The notes beneath the pieces were generated by a model. The model was not told the DNA's origin and did not search any database. It saw nothing but the letters and a program-made list of their open reading frames with translations. This document shows, in pieces, positions 27,001 to 37,100 of a stretch of DNA of 64,000 nt (position 1 is its first letter; each line of letters opens with the position of its first letter). The stretch is from Hahella sp018986435 (GTDB taxonomy: Bacteria; Pseudomonadota; Gammaproteobacteria; Pseudomonadales; Oleiphilaceae). The DNA is taken from NCBI RefSeq assembly GCF_050749805.1, contig NZ_CP192738.1:3596001-3660000 (forward strand), written 5' to 3'. Position numbers and translations under genes: made by a program.

Positions 27001-30000
27001 AACGCGTTCCTTGAGCCGGATCAATGCAGGTCAGGCTACGCTCACTTTGTTCACCTTCCCGGCGTTCCACTTCCTTGAATTCGTCCCCGGTTTCGGCCTG
27101 TTCCGCCAACAGCCAGCGCCAGTCCTCCAATTCCCAGGAACCAGCGGGTTTGGCGATCTGCGCCTGTCTGTAACGAACCGGGGTATTTTCCAGCGCCAGC
27201 ACTCTGAAAACCCCGCCCATGGCGATGTTCTCCGGGGTCTGTCGGCTATCGTTGACGTTCAATATCACGCAGGGGCGCGAACAGGCCTGCATCGCCTTCG
27301 CCAGGTTCAGCGCCGACGCGTCGCTCCAGGAGACGTTACCGTTAATCCAATAAATCTCTTGCTGATTCAGTTCATGGGCGATGTAATCCAGCGCCTGGGT
27401 GAAATCCTCCAGGTGATCAGGCCGCAGGGTCAGGACGTCGTGTTGGAAACTCAACGCCGTTCCTGGACTGACGCGCAGAACCTGTGCGCCGTCGATCATC
27501 GGCGGCAACGCCTGCTCTGACGGCGCCATCACCGCCACCAGCGGGATTGGCTTCGACAATGCTGGAGGGTCCCTGTGTCGCCATACCGGCGTCAACAATA
27601 CCGCGGGCGTCGAGTCCGGCGTCGGCGCTAAAGTTGGCGCGACGGGTTGAACAGGATTAATCGCCGCCGAAACGACTTCCGCCTGCAGCGTCGGCGCCCA
27701 GTAAACATCACGGGCGAACGGATACTTAGGAGCCCCTCGCAGCAGGGATTTCACTGGAAAGCTGCCGGCGAAGTCCACGCTGTCCCCTTGCAGGTAGGCG
27801 CGCATTAACGATGCAAATGCCCCGCTCGTCGGCCTGTTCGTTTCGGGCGTATCTACGCCTTCCAGTCTGCCAATCAATGCGGGGACTGACGCCACGACAT
27901 AACACTCCCGCTCGGCGTGGTGTTGTCGGGCGCAACACAGGGTGTAGCTCAGACTGTATAAGCTGACTTGCGGTTGATCGCGCAAATACGCCGCCAGTTG
28001 CTGTTTCACCCGTCGCAGGCCGCTGCGATTGGGCGCCGACAAGGCGATAAGAGACTCCGATTGCGCCGGTATGGTTCCGGCGGACTCACTCGCAAGATAT
28101 TGCTGCAGAATAACGTGTCCGTTAGCGCCCCCTGCTCCAAACGAGCTGAGCCCGGCGAAGCGGGTGGCCGCTCCCGCCAAAGGCCAGGGCTGCTTTTCCC
28201 GCACCAGTTGAAAGCGGGTTTGTTCGATATTCAGATAGGGATTCTCAATGGCGCAATGCAGCGTGGGAGCAAGCTGTTCATGGGCGAACTGCTGGACCAC
28301 CTTGAAGAGTCCCGCCATCGCGGCGGCGGACTCCAGATGCCCGATATTGCTTTTCACCGAGCCGAGGTAACAAGGCGCGCCCGCACCCTCCAGATCAGCG
28401 CCGTATGCGTTTTGCAACGCCTGCAGTTCAATAGGGTCGCCCAGGCTGGTGCCGGTGCCGTGGGCCTCGATGTAGTTAACCTGGGCGGGATTCACGCCGG
28501 ACTTACGCAAAGCGTCCTGAATCACCCGTTGTTGCGCCCGCGCTGACGGAACCGTAAAGCTGCTGGTTTTGCCGCCGGAATTAATCGCCGTGGCGCGTAC
28601 GATGGCGTAAATCACGTCCTGATCGCGTATGGCGTCAGCGACAGTCTTCAACACCACTGCCGCCGCGCCTTCGCCGGGAACATAACCGTCCGCCTCCACG
28701 CCGAAAGCGTGACAATGTCCGCTGGCGCTGAGGAACTTGCCTTGCGACAGCAGCCGGTATTTGCCCGGGTGCGCCATGATATTCACGCCCCCGGCCAGGG
28801 CCATGCGGCACTCGCCCAGACGCAGGCTGTTGCACGCCATATGCAACGCGGTCAGAGATCCCGAGCACATGGTGTCCACGGTCAGGCTGGGGCCTTGCAG
28901 ATCGAATGCATAAGACACGCGATTGGCGATGGCGGCGAAGGAACTGCTCACGACCCTGCCGGGGGCGTTCATGTCCTGATAATGGCCGAACATGGCGGCG
29001 GCGAACACGCCCACCTCCTGGCTGGGGGAAACAAAGTACCCCGCGTCTTCCAGGGCATGGTAGCTGACTTGCAGAAAACGTCTTTCCTGCGGATCAAGCA
29101 GCTCAGCGTCCACCGGCGCAATGTTGAAAAAAGCCGGATCGAACTCCGCGACGCCCGACATAAAACCGCCATGACGGCCATAGGCGGCGTCCGCCTGCGC
29201 CGCGGAGGCGGAGTAATCCCGCCGCCAATCCCAGCGATCTTGCGGGATGACGCGCACCGCGTCTTCGCCGTCCGCCAGAGACCGCCAGAACGCTTCCGGC
29301 GTCGCGCCATTGGGGAACTCCCCCGCCATGCCGATGATGGCGATGTCGTCGTCCCGATAAGCGTCCGTCGAGAGTTTGGGTTGGTTGGTCAACGTTGGTG
29401 TAGCGCCGCCGCCATGAGGTTTGACATGCTCAGAGTTAGCTTCTTTGGCGTCAGACGTTTTGTCTGTGGCGGCGATTTGCGCTTGTTCGGCAGGTGCTGT
29501 TTCCGCTTGCCGGGACGCCGCAGCGCCGTCCGTGTCCGCCAGACAGGCGCATAGCAGCGGCTGCGCCCGCTCCATCAAATGCTCCGCCAGTTGCCTGATG
29601 GTGGAGCACTCAAACAAGATAGCGCGGCTGAGTTTGAACTCGCATTGAGGCGACAACTGCGCCGCAATGTCCGTGCTGATCTGAATGCTGGCGACGCTGT
29701 CGAGGCCTTTGTCCAGCAGGTTGTCATCATCCTTCAGCGTTTTCAGCCCGCTATGGCGACGGACGATTGCTTTCAGCCAACGGCGCGTTTTTTCTTCCAA
29801 TGCGCCCTGATCCATTGTCGATACAGGAGAGTCTGCGGACGCCTGAGATTGCGTCTCGCTCGCCGGCACCACAATGTCCGCGCGCAACGCCCCCATTCCT
29901 TCCGCCGCGCCTTCATAGATAACCAAATGGCGTTCTCCCGCGGCCAGGGCGGACAGCATGCGTTCACAGGCCGGCTGCGGCTCCATGGGGCGCAGCGCTG

Positions 30001-31132
30001 ATTCGTCCGTCATTTGCATGCCCTGGGAGCGCCACAGGCCCCAGGCGAAACTGTACCAGTTGGGTAGCTGCTCCGACGCCAGTTCGACGAACTCATTGGC
30101 CGCCCCATAGGCGCATTGCCCCACATTGCCGATGGTCGCGGTCAGGGAACTGAAGTTGACCACGTACTGCGGCCGGTAGTCCTGCTGCAACGCCGCCAGA
30201 TTCAACACCACGCCGACTTTGGCGAGCAGCGTCCTGTGCAGGCGCTCCGCATTCAGGTTGTGAAACAGACAGTCGTCCAGGGTTCCGGCCAGGTTAAACA
30301 CCGCCTTGATAGCGCCGAATCCCTGCTCGATATGGGTGAAAGCCGCTTTCAGCACGCCATAGTCCGTGGCGTCGACGCGCAGGTAGCTTCTCACGCCATA
30401 CGCCTTCAAGGTCTGCGTTAATTCGGCGTCAGGCGCTTTACGGCCCAATACGAAGACATTCAGACGACGGGAGGATTGCAGTACGCGGATCAGTTCCTGA
30501 CCCACGCCGCCGGCGCCGCCGATCAGCACGATATTGTCGCCATGATTGAACGGGACGCCTCCGGCGTCACCCTGTCCGGCGGCGATCCAGGATTCTAAAG
30601 ACAGGCCGGTCTCGTCAAAACACAGGCGGCGTCCCGGCCAGGCTAGCGCAGCGGCAATACGACCAGATAAAGAAGCGCCAATGGGTCCCGAGGGAATCCG
30701 TGCGGAAGTGAAAACACAACGGGGCATTTCCAGACAGGCGGAGCGCGCCAGCCCGTCGAATAACGCGGTGAGCGCATCTTCCTGAGCATGAAATGACAGC
30801 AGATGCATTGGACGGTTTTGCGCGAATACCCAGCGCAGCAGCTCAAGGCTGCGACGACTGCAGGACATCCAGCTCGCCTGAGTCAGCGACGCCAGGGGCT
30901 GATTGCGACCGACAATGACTGCAACGACGTCCCGACCGCCGTCGATGCCAGCCAGCTCCGCCCGCATCGCCGCCTCATCCGCAACCTGATCCAGGCGCAG
31001 AACCGCCGCGCCCATATGGCGTGCAGCCTCCGCCGCCTCGGCGCTGTCCGTCGCCACCAGCACTCGCTCCGCCTGAATTTCGCCGTAGGGAGGCGCGGCG
31101 ACCTCCGTCAATTGCCGTTTTAATATTTCCAT
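24077..31132 (-). CDS. Trans-AT PKS, KR-ACP-KS-KR-ACP-KS (LkcF-type)
   Basis: A 2351-residue polyketide synthase beginning and ending mid-module. The first KR (GGAGGVGQ about 204; catalytic Tyr in QCAYGAANEF about 341; LDD motif) serves the KS-DH that ends the 34199-39919 protein. Then ACP (GLDSVAS, about 476), KS (Cys in TMCSGS about 754, HGTGT, NIGH), a full KR with its structural half (GGMGMIG about 1387; Tyr in QCDYVAANRF about 1525; LKD), ACP (GLNSVMM about 1689) and a C-terminal KS (TACSSAL about 1932, HGTGT, NIGH). There are no AT domains; the KSs are followed by the PxYPFxxxxYW-like linker usual in trans-AT systems. The last KS works with the ACP that opens the next protein. Both KRs have the Asp typical of B-type (D-hydroxyl) reduction. 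Confidence 0.93.
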   Translation of the reverse strand: MEILKRQLTEVAAPPYGEIQAERVLVATDSAEAAEAARHMGAAVLRLDQVADEAAMRAELAGIDGGRDVVAVIVGRNQPLASLTQASWMSCSRRSLELLRWVFAQNRPMHLLSFHAQEDALTALFDGLARSACLEMPRCVFTSARIPSGPIGASLSGRIAAALAWPGRRLCFDETGLSLESWIAAGQGDAGGVPFNHGDNIVLIGGAGGVGQELIRVLQSSRRLNVFVLGRKAPDAELTQTLKAYGVRSYLRVDATDYGVLKAAFTHIEQGFGAIKAVFNLAGTLDDCLFHNLNAERLHRTLLAKVGVVLNLAALQQDYRPQYVVNFSSLTATIGNVGQCAYGAANEFVELASEQLPNWYSFAWGLWRSQGMQMTDESALRPMEPQPACERMLSALAAGERHLVIYEGAAEGMGALRADIVVPASETQSQASADSPVSTMDQGALEEKTRRWLKAIVRRHSGLKTLKDDDNLLDKGLDSVASIQISTDIAAQLSPQCEFKLSRAILFECSTIRQLAEHLMERAQPLLCACLADTDGAAASRQAETAPAEQAQIAATDKTSDAKEANSEHVKPHGGGATPTLTNQPKLSTDAYRDDDIAIIGMAGEFPNGATPEAFWRSLADGEDAVRVIPQDRWDWRRDYSASAAQADAAYGRHGGFMSGVAEFDPAFFNIAPVDAELLDPQERRFLQVSYHALEDAGYFVSPSQEVGVFAAAMFGHYQDMNAPGRVVSSSFAAIANRVSYAFDLQGPSLTVDTMCSGSLTALHMACNSLRLGECRMALAGGVNIMAHPGKYRLLSQGKFLSASGHCHAFGVEADGYVPGEGAAAVVLKTVADAIRDQDVIYAIVRATAINSGGKTSSFTVPSARAQQRVIQDALRKSGVNPAQVNYIEAHGTGTSLGDPIELQALQNAYGADLEGAGAPCYLGSVKSNIGHLESAAAMAGLFKVVQQFAHEQLAPTLHCAIENPYLNIEQTRFQLVREKQPWPLAGAATRFAGLSSFGAGGANGHVILQQYLASESAGTIPAQSESLIALSAPNRSGLRRVKQQLAAYLRDQPQVSLYSLSYTLCCARQHHAERECYVVASVPALIGRLEGVDTPETNRPTSGAFASLMRAYLQGDSVDFAGSFPVKSLLRGAPKYPFARDVYWAPTLQAEVVSAAINPVQPVAPTLAPTPDSTPAVLLTPVWRHRDPPALSKPIPLVAVMAPSEQALPPMIDGAQVLRVSPGTALSFQHDVLTLRPDHLEDFTQALDYIAHELNQQEIYWINGNVSWSDASALNLAKAMQACSRPCVILNVNDSRQTPENIAMGGVFRVLALENTPVRYRQAQIAKPAGSWELEDWRWLLAEQAETGDEFKEVERREGEQSERSLTCIDPAQGTRLRQDGVYLISGGMGMIGREIAQRLHADYNAKVILVGRSALSPEREAWLQQWPQGEISYLRADIADPVQAERLIAEVLQKYGRLNGVIQSAGVLKDAQVQNKSLADFSAVMAAKVEGTRQLDRCTAHLELDFFCLFSSMSSIMGNVGQCDYVAANRFLDEFAAERNRSVKQGARKGHTLSINWPLWIDDQDSENLMDQYRSLADYLRRHYGFVPLTLAQGAGLFITWINGVADQYDQVMGLVGDQEKIRERFTSSAVQDSMQQDSGRQAKNASQNVSQTASEAQIRAGLTRLVQVLTKLSEEDISADKSWGDLGLNSVMMQTLAQDIGKTFGAQVPPNALFSYNNIQRLAEYLQQQGATLADANESDGAAAQTETALSGESSQTGVVAPTKQMSSEAHSEETLSEQRFAIIGMSGVLPGAADLDAFWELLTENRSAIRPVARWGEKSYYAGTIDDIERFDARFFGLSAREAMLMDPQHRLFLQTSYNALTDAGYAPALLSNVGVFAGVQFNDYQTLLQTWGQSSHPYAATGNAHAMLANRVSYLLNFNGPSQTIDTACSSALVAVNRGVMSLQRNECDVALVGAVSLLIDPAISDAAQSMGVLSPDYRCATFDDSANGYVRAEGVGCVVIKRLADAQRDGDSIYGVIEASAENHGGRANSLTAPNPQAQSALLQKAYTPELAQRVSYIETHGTGTQLGDPIEIDALHQAFRALAPNRREESIALGAVKSNIGHLEPAAGIASLLKVLLCLQHQRLPANIHFHRLNPMIRLSEGPFRLLTENCAWETAVPRVAGISSFGFGGSNAHVIVSEGQPAPVVKRSEKPCWLVTLSAKTPYSLAGMAAQLLERLQTSDHGLADIAFTLNTGREVFPYRLSWIAHSTADLAEQIRGTDAAHQQKCAGKTSHWTPDLSQSDWTTVIREAQAQYQQGALIDWTPLFADGDYRRLHLPGYVFDTKPYWFEQAADSAAMKEVNHGS

Positions 31133-31252
31133 TCAAACACCACTGTAAATATGCGTTGAGTCTTCCGTGTTGCTGCGCCGAAGCCTTCTACAGCCAAACC
31201 ATCCCCATAGCGCCGCCAGCGACGCTATGTTTTCGCCCACAGCCAGGCGCGA

Positions 31253-31807
31253 TTAACGAATGTAGCGCCCATCCAGATATTTCATCGCCAGATCCAGATA
31301 ATTGGGGTATTCGGAATGCCGGATCAGCTCGAAGAAGAACATTTCCCGGGTGATCAGTTGCACGCCGTTTTGCTCAAGACGTCGCAGCGCCGCCTGATGG
31401 TCGGTTTGCGAGCGCGCTGAGCAGGTGTCCGCCAGCAGAAAGACTTCTTTGCCCTGGGCTTTCAAACGCAGCGCGGATTGCAGGATGCAGACGTGGGTTT
31501 CCGCCCCCGCCAGCACGTAATGGTCGCGTCTGGCGGCTTCCACAGAATGGGCGACGGCCTGTTCCTGCATGAAATCGAAGTGGGTTTTCTCCAAATATTC
31601 CGCTTCTTTGGCCACTTCGGTCAGAGACTGCGACAGCTTGCCGAGCTTCTTGTGCTCGATGATCTGGGTAGGAACCTGCAGATCGCAACACATGTCAGCC
31701 AGCCAGCGGCAGTCGTTCAATAACTGGGTGCCGTTTTGCAGCAGCGGAATCAGTTCCAACTGCATATTGAAAATAACCACAGACGCTTTTTCTTTTTGTA
31801 ACAACAT
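31253..31807 (-). CDS. Isochorismatase-fold hydrolase-like protein in the PKS cluster
   Basis: A 184-residue cysteine-hydrolase-fold protein of the ISOC2/YcaC-like branch. The catalytic Cys lies in ETHVCILQSALRLKAQG (about residue 107) and the Lys in YLEKTHFD. The first catalytic Asp, normally in VxDxQ, is Asn here: the DNA reads aat in VVIFNMQLELIP. It may therefore be a poor hydrolase or a different catalyst. Lankacidin clusters also carry an isochorismatase homologue, for which a link to the pyruvate-derived N-acyl group has been suggested; that is recollection, not shown here. It sits 12 bases after the oxidase gene with AGGAG before the ATG, clearly within the operon. Confidence 0.82.
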   Translation of the reverse strand: MLLQKEKASVVIFNMQLELIPLLQNGTQLLNDCRWLADMCCDLQVPTQIIEHKKLGKLSQSLTEVAKEAEYLEKTHFDFMQEQAVAHSVEAARRDHYVLAGAETHVCILQSALRLKAQGKEVFLLADTCSARSQTDHQAALRRLEQNGVQLITREMFFFELIRHSEYPNYLDLAMKYLDGRYIR

Positions 31808-31819
31808 TATCCGACTCCT

Positions 31820-33238
31820 TTAAACCATTAAGTCCTTGATGAATTTGTGAGATTGTTCTTTGTGCAGGGATAGCGCCTTGGCCACCTTGAAGATCGCGTC
31901 GCCGACCCAGGAGGCGAATTTTTCCCCCGGCTTGTTGACGCCCATGATTTCCTTGATGACTTTGAACTGTACGTAGGCCAGCGTGTTGTCCCGATAGGGA
32001 TAGGCGGCGCCCAGCCGATCCGCGATCACCATCGCCGAGACAATGGCGCCTTCGTGCCCGGTCAGGCTGGTGTCTGTGCCGCAGAACCAAAGATTATTGA
32101 CGCCCTGAATCTCTTTGATGCGGGTCTTGCGATAGAAGTCCACGGGCCTGAGCTTGGGCAGCTTCCACGACCTTTCGCAGGCAATGCGCTCTGGCCTGAT
32201 CTCCGCCTTTGGATCGAACGTGACCAACAGCGGCTTGTCCACGCCCCGGTATGGCGGCAGCACGTTGTTGACCCGGGTCAGCGTGCCGAATTGCGCCTCC
32301 GGCGCCGAGATGTCGAAACTGTCCGGCATTTTGAACTGGCAATAGAGCCCCTCTCCCTGAGCGCTGATCCAACGTTCGTCATGATGCAGGTAGCTCTTCA
32401 CGGGAACATGTTCGAAGCCGCCTAAAATCTCCTGATAGACGGTTTCCGTGGCGCCCAGCATGGAGAGCGTCACATCCGCGTGGGTGGCGAATATCACCTG
32501 GTCGAAGCGCTGGCTTTTCCCGTTGAACTCCACGGTGACGCCCGAAGCGGACGGAGTGACGCGCTGTACCGGCGTACTCAATTTCACCCGATCGCCCAGT
32601 TCCTGCTCGATGCGTTTCAGGTAGCCGTTTATCCCCCCCTTGGCCTTGCGCCAGTAGCCCGGCGAAAAGAACGACAACAGATTCATGTTGAAGGAAATGG
32701 CGACGTACATCAGCGTGTAGTCCAGGGACGGCGCGTTACAGCCGGAATAGACCGTCATCAACGGCGCCAGCGCCTGATGTTTGAACGCCTCCGAATAACC
32801 GTTTGCGTCCAGATACTGGCCGATGCTCATTTTCTTGTAGCGCTCGTCCCCGGAACTCAGCACGGCGGCCATGTCCAGATGAAAGCGGTCAAATTCCTGC
32901 AGCAGCTCTTCGCCCAACTCACCTTTGCCGTTGAGATTGTTCCAGAATCGCCCTTCCCCGGGAAAATCCACATGCATGGTCAGCGGCGCCACATAACTGT
33001 CGACGCCGAAATGCGTCAACAATGCGCACAAGTTAGGAGACAGGCGCTCGTTGAAATACTCCACGCCCATGTCGATATACTGCGTTCCCGTCTCGGTTTC
33101 GACAGGATGACTGTAGGCGTGGCCGCCCAGATAGTCGGCGGCTTCGAACAAGGTGACCTGATTGTCTTTACTGAGCAGCCACGCGGCCATTGCGCCGGCG
33201 CCGCCCCCGCCGATCACGGCGATGTTGCTTCCTTTCAT
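31820..33238 (-). CDS. FAD-dependent amine/amide oxidase (LkcE-type macrocyclase candidate)
   Basis: A 472-residue flavoprotein of the monoamine-oxidase-like fold. It begins with a Rossmann motif (IAVIGGGGAGAMAAWLL) whose beta-2 acidic residue is in VTLFEAADYLGGHA, and has a C-terminal FAD-binding segment NLWFCGTDTSLTGHEGAIVSAMVIADRLG. In lankacidin biosynthesis the equivalent enzyme, LkcE, oxidises the N-acyl-glycine-derived amide to an iminium and closes the 17-membered carbocycle by an intramolecular Mannich reaction. Position between the AT and the isochorismatase-fold gene within the PKS block supports the same role here. The two enzymes have not been aligned, so substrate residues are unchecked. 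Confidence 0.85.
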   Translation of the reverse strand: MKGSNIAVIGGGGAGAMAAWLLSKDNQVTLFEAADYLGGHAYSHPVETETGTQYIDMGVEYFNERLSPNLCALLTHFGVDSYVAPLTMHVDFPGEGRFWNNLNGKGELGEELLQEFDRFHLDMAAVLSSGDERYKKMSIGQYLDANGYSEAFKHQALAPLMTVYSGCNAPSLDYTLMYVAISFNMNLLSFFSPGYWRKAKGGINGYLKRIEQELGDRVKLSTPVQRVTPSASGVTVEFNGKSQRFDQVIFATHADVTLSMLGATETVYQEILGGFEHVPVKSYLHHDERWISAQGEGLYCQFKMPDSFDISAPEAQFGTLTRVNNVLPPYRGVDKPLLVTFDPKAEIRPERIACERSWKLPKLRPVDFYRKTRIKEIQGVNNLWFCGTDTSLTGHEGAIVSAMVIADRLGAAYPYRDNTLAYVQFKVIKEIMGVNKPGEKFASWVGDAIFKVAKALSLHKEQSHKFIKDLMV

Positions 33239-33256
33239 TTTGATTACCTCTATGGG

Positions 33257-34138
33257 TTAAGCCTGTGCGTGCGTCGCAACCGCATGCTGAATTTTTCCCT
33301 GCAGATTGGTAAGCACCCGTCCCGGCCCCAGTTCGACAAAACGCGCCTGCGGGTAGCGCCGCAACAGGCTCTGAATGGTCAGCGACCAGCGCACGGGTTT
33401 TACCAGCTGAAACGCCATTTCCTCGATGAGATGCTCGCCGCCTATGGCGCCGCCGCTGGTGCTGGAAATCATGGTTTTCTGCGGCGCTTTCAACTCAAGG
33501 CCCAGCAAAAAGTCGGTGAACTGCACCCGGCAGGGCTCCATATAACGAGAATGAAACGCCCCACTGACCGGCAACGGCACACAGCGAAGCCCCTCCTTTT
33601 CCAGCAGCGGAGATAGCCGCCGTATGCGCTCTTCCTGGCCGCTCAACACCACCTGGCCCGGCGCGTTATCATTCGCCACATCGACATCAAAACAATCGAG
33701 CTGAATCAGCTTTTCTCTTAACCTGTCGGCGCTGACGCCCAACACCGCCAACATGCCGCCGCCACGGATGGCCTGCATCAGCTCTCCGCGTTTGGCGACG
33801 ATGCGAAGCCCGGTCATCAGATCGAACACTCCTGCTGCGAACAGCGCCGGAAACAGCCCCAGGCTATGCCCGAGCAGGCGCCCGTCAAATGAGTCATGAA
33901 AGCGGCGGCCGGACTGACTCAGGTAGTCCAGGTAGGTCAGGCAGCACACAAAGTACAGCGCCGGCTGCGTATAGGCGGTCTGATTCAAACGCCCTTCCCG
34001 ATCATGCAGACACAGGTCGACGAGGGAATAACCCAGGACCGCTTCCGCCTCCTGGCGCTGCGTCAGGTAGCGCTCGAACAAATCTTTTCCCATGCCCGGA
34101 TGCTGCGATCCCTGGCCGGGAAACATCAGTATTTCCAT
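33257..34138 (-). CDS. Discrete trans-acting malonyl-CoA acyltransferase (LkcD-type)
   Basis: A 293-residue acyltransferase. It opens with FPGQGSQHPGMG, has the nucleophile elbow GHSLGLFPALFAAG (Ser about 92) and the downstream GAFHSRYMEP histidine motif, and ends with FVELGPGRVLTNL. The GAFHS motif is the malonyl-type signature. Because no KS module in the cluster contains its own AT, this enzyme should supply malonyl units to all carrier proteins in trans. It is 18 bases upstream of the oxidase gene and 60 bases after the 34199-39919 PKS. Confidence 0.93.
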   Translation of the reverse strand: MEILMFPGQGSQHPGMGKDLFERYLTQRQEAEAVLGYSLVDLCLHDREGRLNQTAYTQPALYFVCCLTYLDYLSQSGRRFHDSFDGRLLGHSLGLFPALFAAGVFDLMTGLRIVAKRGELMQAIRGGGMLAVLGVSADRLREKLIQLDCFDVDVANDNAPGQVVLSGQEERIRRLSPLLEKEGLRCVPLPVSGAFHSRYMEPCRVQFTDFLLGLELKAPQKTMISSTSGGAIGGEHLIEEMAFQLVKPVRWSLTIQSLLRRYPQARFVELGPGRVLTNLQGKIQHAVATHAQA

Positions 34139-34198
34139 GATTTCAACACTTCCATCATTGTGATTTATCAGGCGGTTTCACTGCCGTTTGGAGCGGCC

Positions 34199-37100
34199 TC
34201 AGCTAAGGTCAAACACTTCAAATCGAGGCTCCGGCCGCACCTGTCGGGGGCGCGTATCGACCTCGTCTTCCGCGTGCGGACGCACCACGACGGACACCAT
34301 GTCTTCCAGCATGATCAGCACCTCTCCCCGCCTGTCGGTGAAGTAGAAATCAAAGCGTCTGGCTTTGCTGGGCTGGGCAGTGGTTTTCTCCAGGCAATAG
34401 CCGTACACCGCTTCGTTGTCCGGCAGCCGGTTCACCACCAGACGCCCCAGGTGATAAGGCATAAAGACCGCCGTTTCGCCATCGCCGCTGCTCTCTGCCG
34501 CGCCCGCCGGCGCCAGAATCGCCAGTTGCAGGCCAGCGTCCAGCAGCGCCGGAGACACCAATTGCCCCCAGTCGTGGTCGACCTGTAGAAACGCCCTGAC
34601 CAGACCCGGTCTGATCTGCGCCCAGCGAATGCCCTGCAGGGGCGCGCCATAGTCATAACCGCGTTGCTGGAATTCCCCATAGATTTCCGCCTGAGAGCGG
34701 CGGGGAGCGTTATCTATGTCTATCGCCTGCAATGGGCTTTCCCTGCCCAGGCGCGCCAATACGGTCGAGATATGTTGTGGAGCGTTCTCGTCGCGGGTCC
34801 GCTCCGCGCTGCAATACTCGGTGAAGCCGCCGCGTCCGACGAAAAGCGTGCGACCGCCCTCCTCGATCACCTCCACGTTGTGGGGGTCAGTGATCATGTC
34901 TTTCCACATAATGTTGGCGAAGCCGCCGTCATCGGCGCGTTCACACAGGGTCGACAAGGTCCAGGCGGCGGGCGCCATGGCGCGGCCGTTGATGCGGTGC
35001 GCCTGCGTCAACGAGTGGAAGCCCTTGAAGTTGGATTCAACCGAGTCAATCCAGTGACGATGGCGAATGAACACATACTCCGGGACCGCCGCCAGCCGGC
35101 GCTGCGGATAGAAGTCGCGCCAGGGCAAATCGTTTCCGGCTTCATACATGGCGGCGACGTTTTCAGCATTATCGGTGGTCAGACGTTGTGGGGACGCCTG
35201 TGGCGCTTGTCCCGATGTCCCTTTCCGTGACGCGACGTCTGTCATTTGCAGATCCCGTCCCAGTTGTTGAATCAGATCAGCCTGATCGCTACACACCAGC
35301 GCCCGGCGGAAGCGCTCGTGATCCCGCGCGCAGGCCAGCGTGTACGCCAGCGCATCCATATCCACCGGCCCCTTCTGCAACCAATCGCGCAGGCCGTCCA
35401 GGGTCTGTTGCAGTCCCGCGCTGCTGTGATGGGACACCGGAATGACATAAATCTCTCGCCTGGTTGCGCCTTGTGCGGTGTCGGTGATCATCCCCGGGGA
35501 AGCTAGCGCCTGCGCCACGCCCTGTATCACCACATGGGCGTTGCCGCCGCCGGCGCCGAAAGAACTGATGGCGGAAACTCTGGGGGCCGCCGCGTCCCAT
35601 TCTCTCCGCTCTCTGTTCAGCAGGAACGGAGTCTGAGTGAAATCCAGATGGGGATTGAGCTGCTCAGCGTGCAGTGAGGGAACCCACTCGCCGTGGTGCA
35701 TTTGCAGAACGGCCTTTAGCACGCCGCAAAGTCCCGCCGCCGATTCCAGGTGGCCCACGTTCGACTTCACCGAGCCCAGACGAATACTCTGGGGCGCGGC
35801 CGCCCCGTAGCTTTTGCTTAACGCGCGCAGTTCAATGGGGTCGCCCAGCTCCGTACCAGTGCCATGCGCCTCCACATAGCCCACCTCTTGTGGGCTTACG
35901 CTGGCGGCTCGCAGCGCTTTGCCGATCAGCGCCGCCTGAGCCTCAGGATTAGGCGCGGTATAGCCGTTGGAGCGACCGCCGGCGTTGATGGCGGAGCCCT
36001 TGATGAAGGCGTACACGCGATCATTATCGCGAATGGCGTCCTCCGCCCGTTTCATCACCAGGCAGATCACGCCTTCGCCATCCACAAAACCGTCCGCATT
36101 GGCGCCGAATGGCTTGCACTGTTCGCTGCGGGACAGCATGTGCAGGCCGCACAGTTGCTCGTAATGACGTGGATGAGTAATGAGATTCACGCCGCCCACT
36201 ACCGCCTGTTCGCAGTCGCCGTTTTTCAGCGCCTGACAGGCCAGATGCAATGCGGTGAGCGAGGCGGAGCACGCCGTATCCACCGCCATGCTGGGGCCGC
36301 GCCAGTCAAAAAAGTAGGACGCGCGATTCGCCATCGACCAGAACAAAGAGGTCGCTGGCGCTGTGGACGTTTCTACCGGGGTGTGCCAGGCGTAATCGCC
36401 GTTCATCACCCCCACGAACACCGCCGTGTCGCTGCCCGCCCATTGTTTGCGGGTATAACCCGCGTCCAGCATTGAGCGGTAAGTCTGCTCCAGCATAATC
36501 CGCTCTTGCGGGTCCATTCTGGCGGCTTCGTTGGGCGTCAGATTGAAAAACACATGATCGAAGGCGTCTACGTCGTCAATAAATGCGCCGCGATTGGTGT
36601 AGCTGCCGCGGCCATTAAGAGGAGCGTCCGTGAGGAATCCTTCCTGCTTCCAGCGTTCCGCCGGAATCACATCGGTGCAGTCGCGCCCCTGGCGCAGATT
36701 CTCCCAAAAACGCCCCACATCCCGCGCCTTCGGCAATCGCGCCGACATGCCGATAATGGCGATATCGCCGGGACGCCATAGCGATTTTTCTGGCGCGTCA
36801 GAGGGTGGCTGCGCATCCCGTTCAGGTTCATCGACACTACGGTTGCCTGCATGCTGGCCTGTCTCAGAAGACAGGTTTGGCGTGCTATCGGGTGTGGCCT
36901 CGTCTGAGGACGAAGTCGCCACCGTGGTCGCCAGATATTCCGCCAGCTGGCGCAGGCTGGGATATTCAAACAGCACCGTGGCGGGCAGATAGCCGAATAT
37001 TTCCTTCAATGGACGAATCAGCTCCAGCGAAATAATGGAATCGACGCCGTATTCCTGAAACGGCGTATCCGCCTCCACATCCTCCGGCTCCATCATCATG

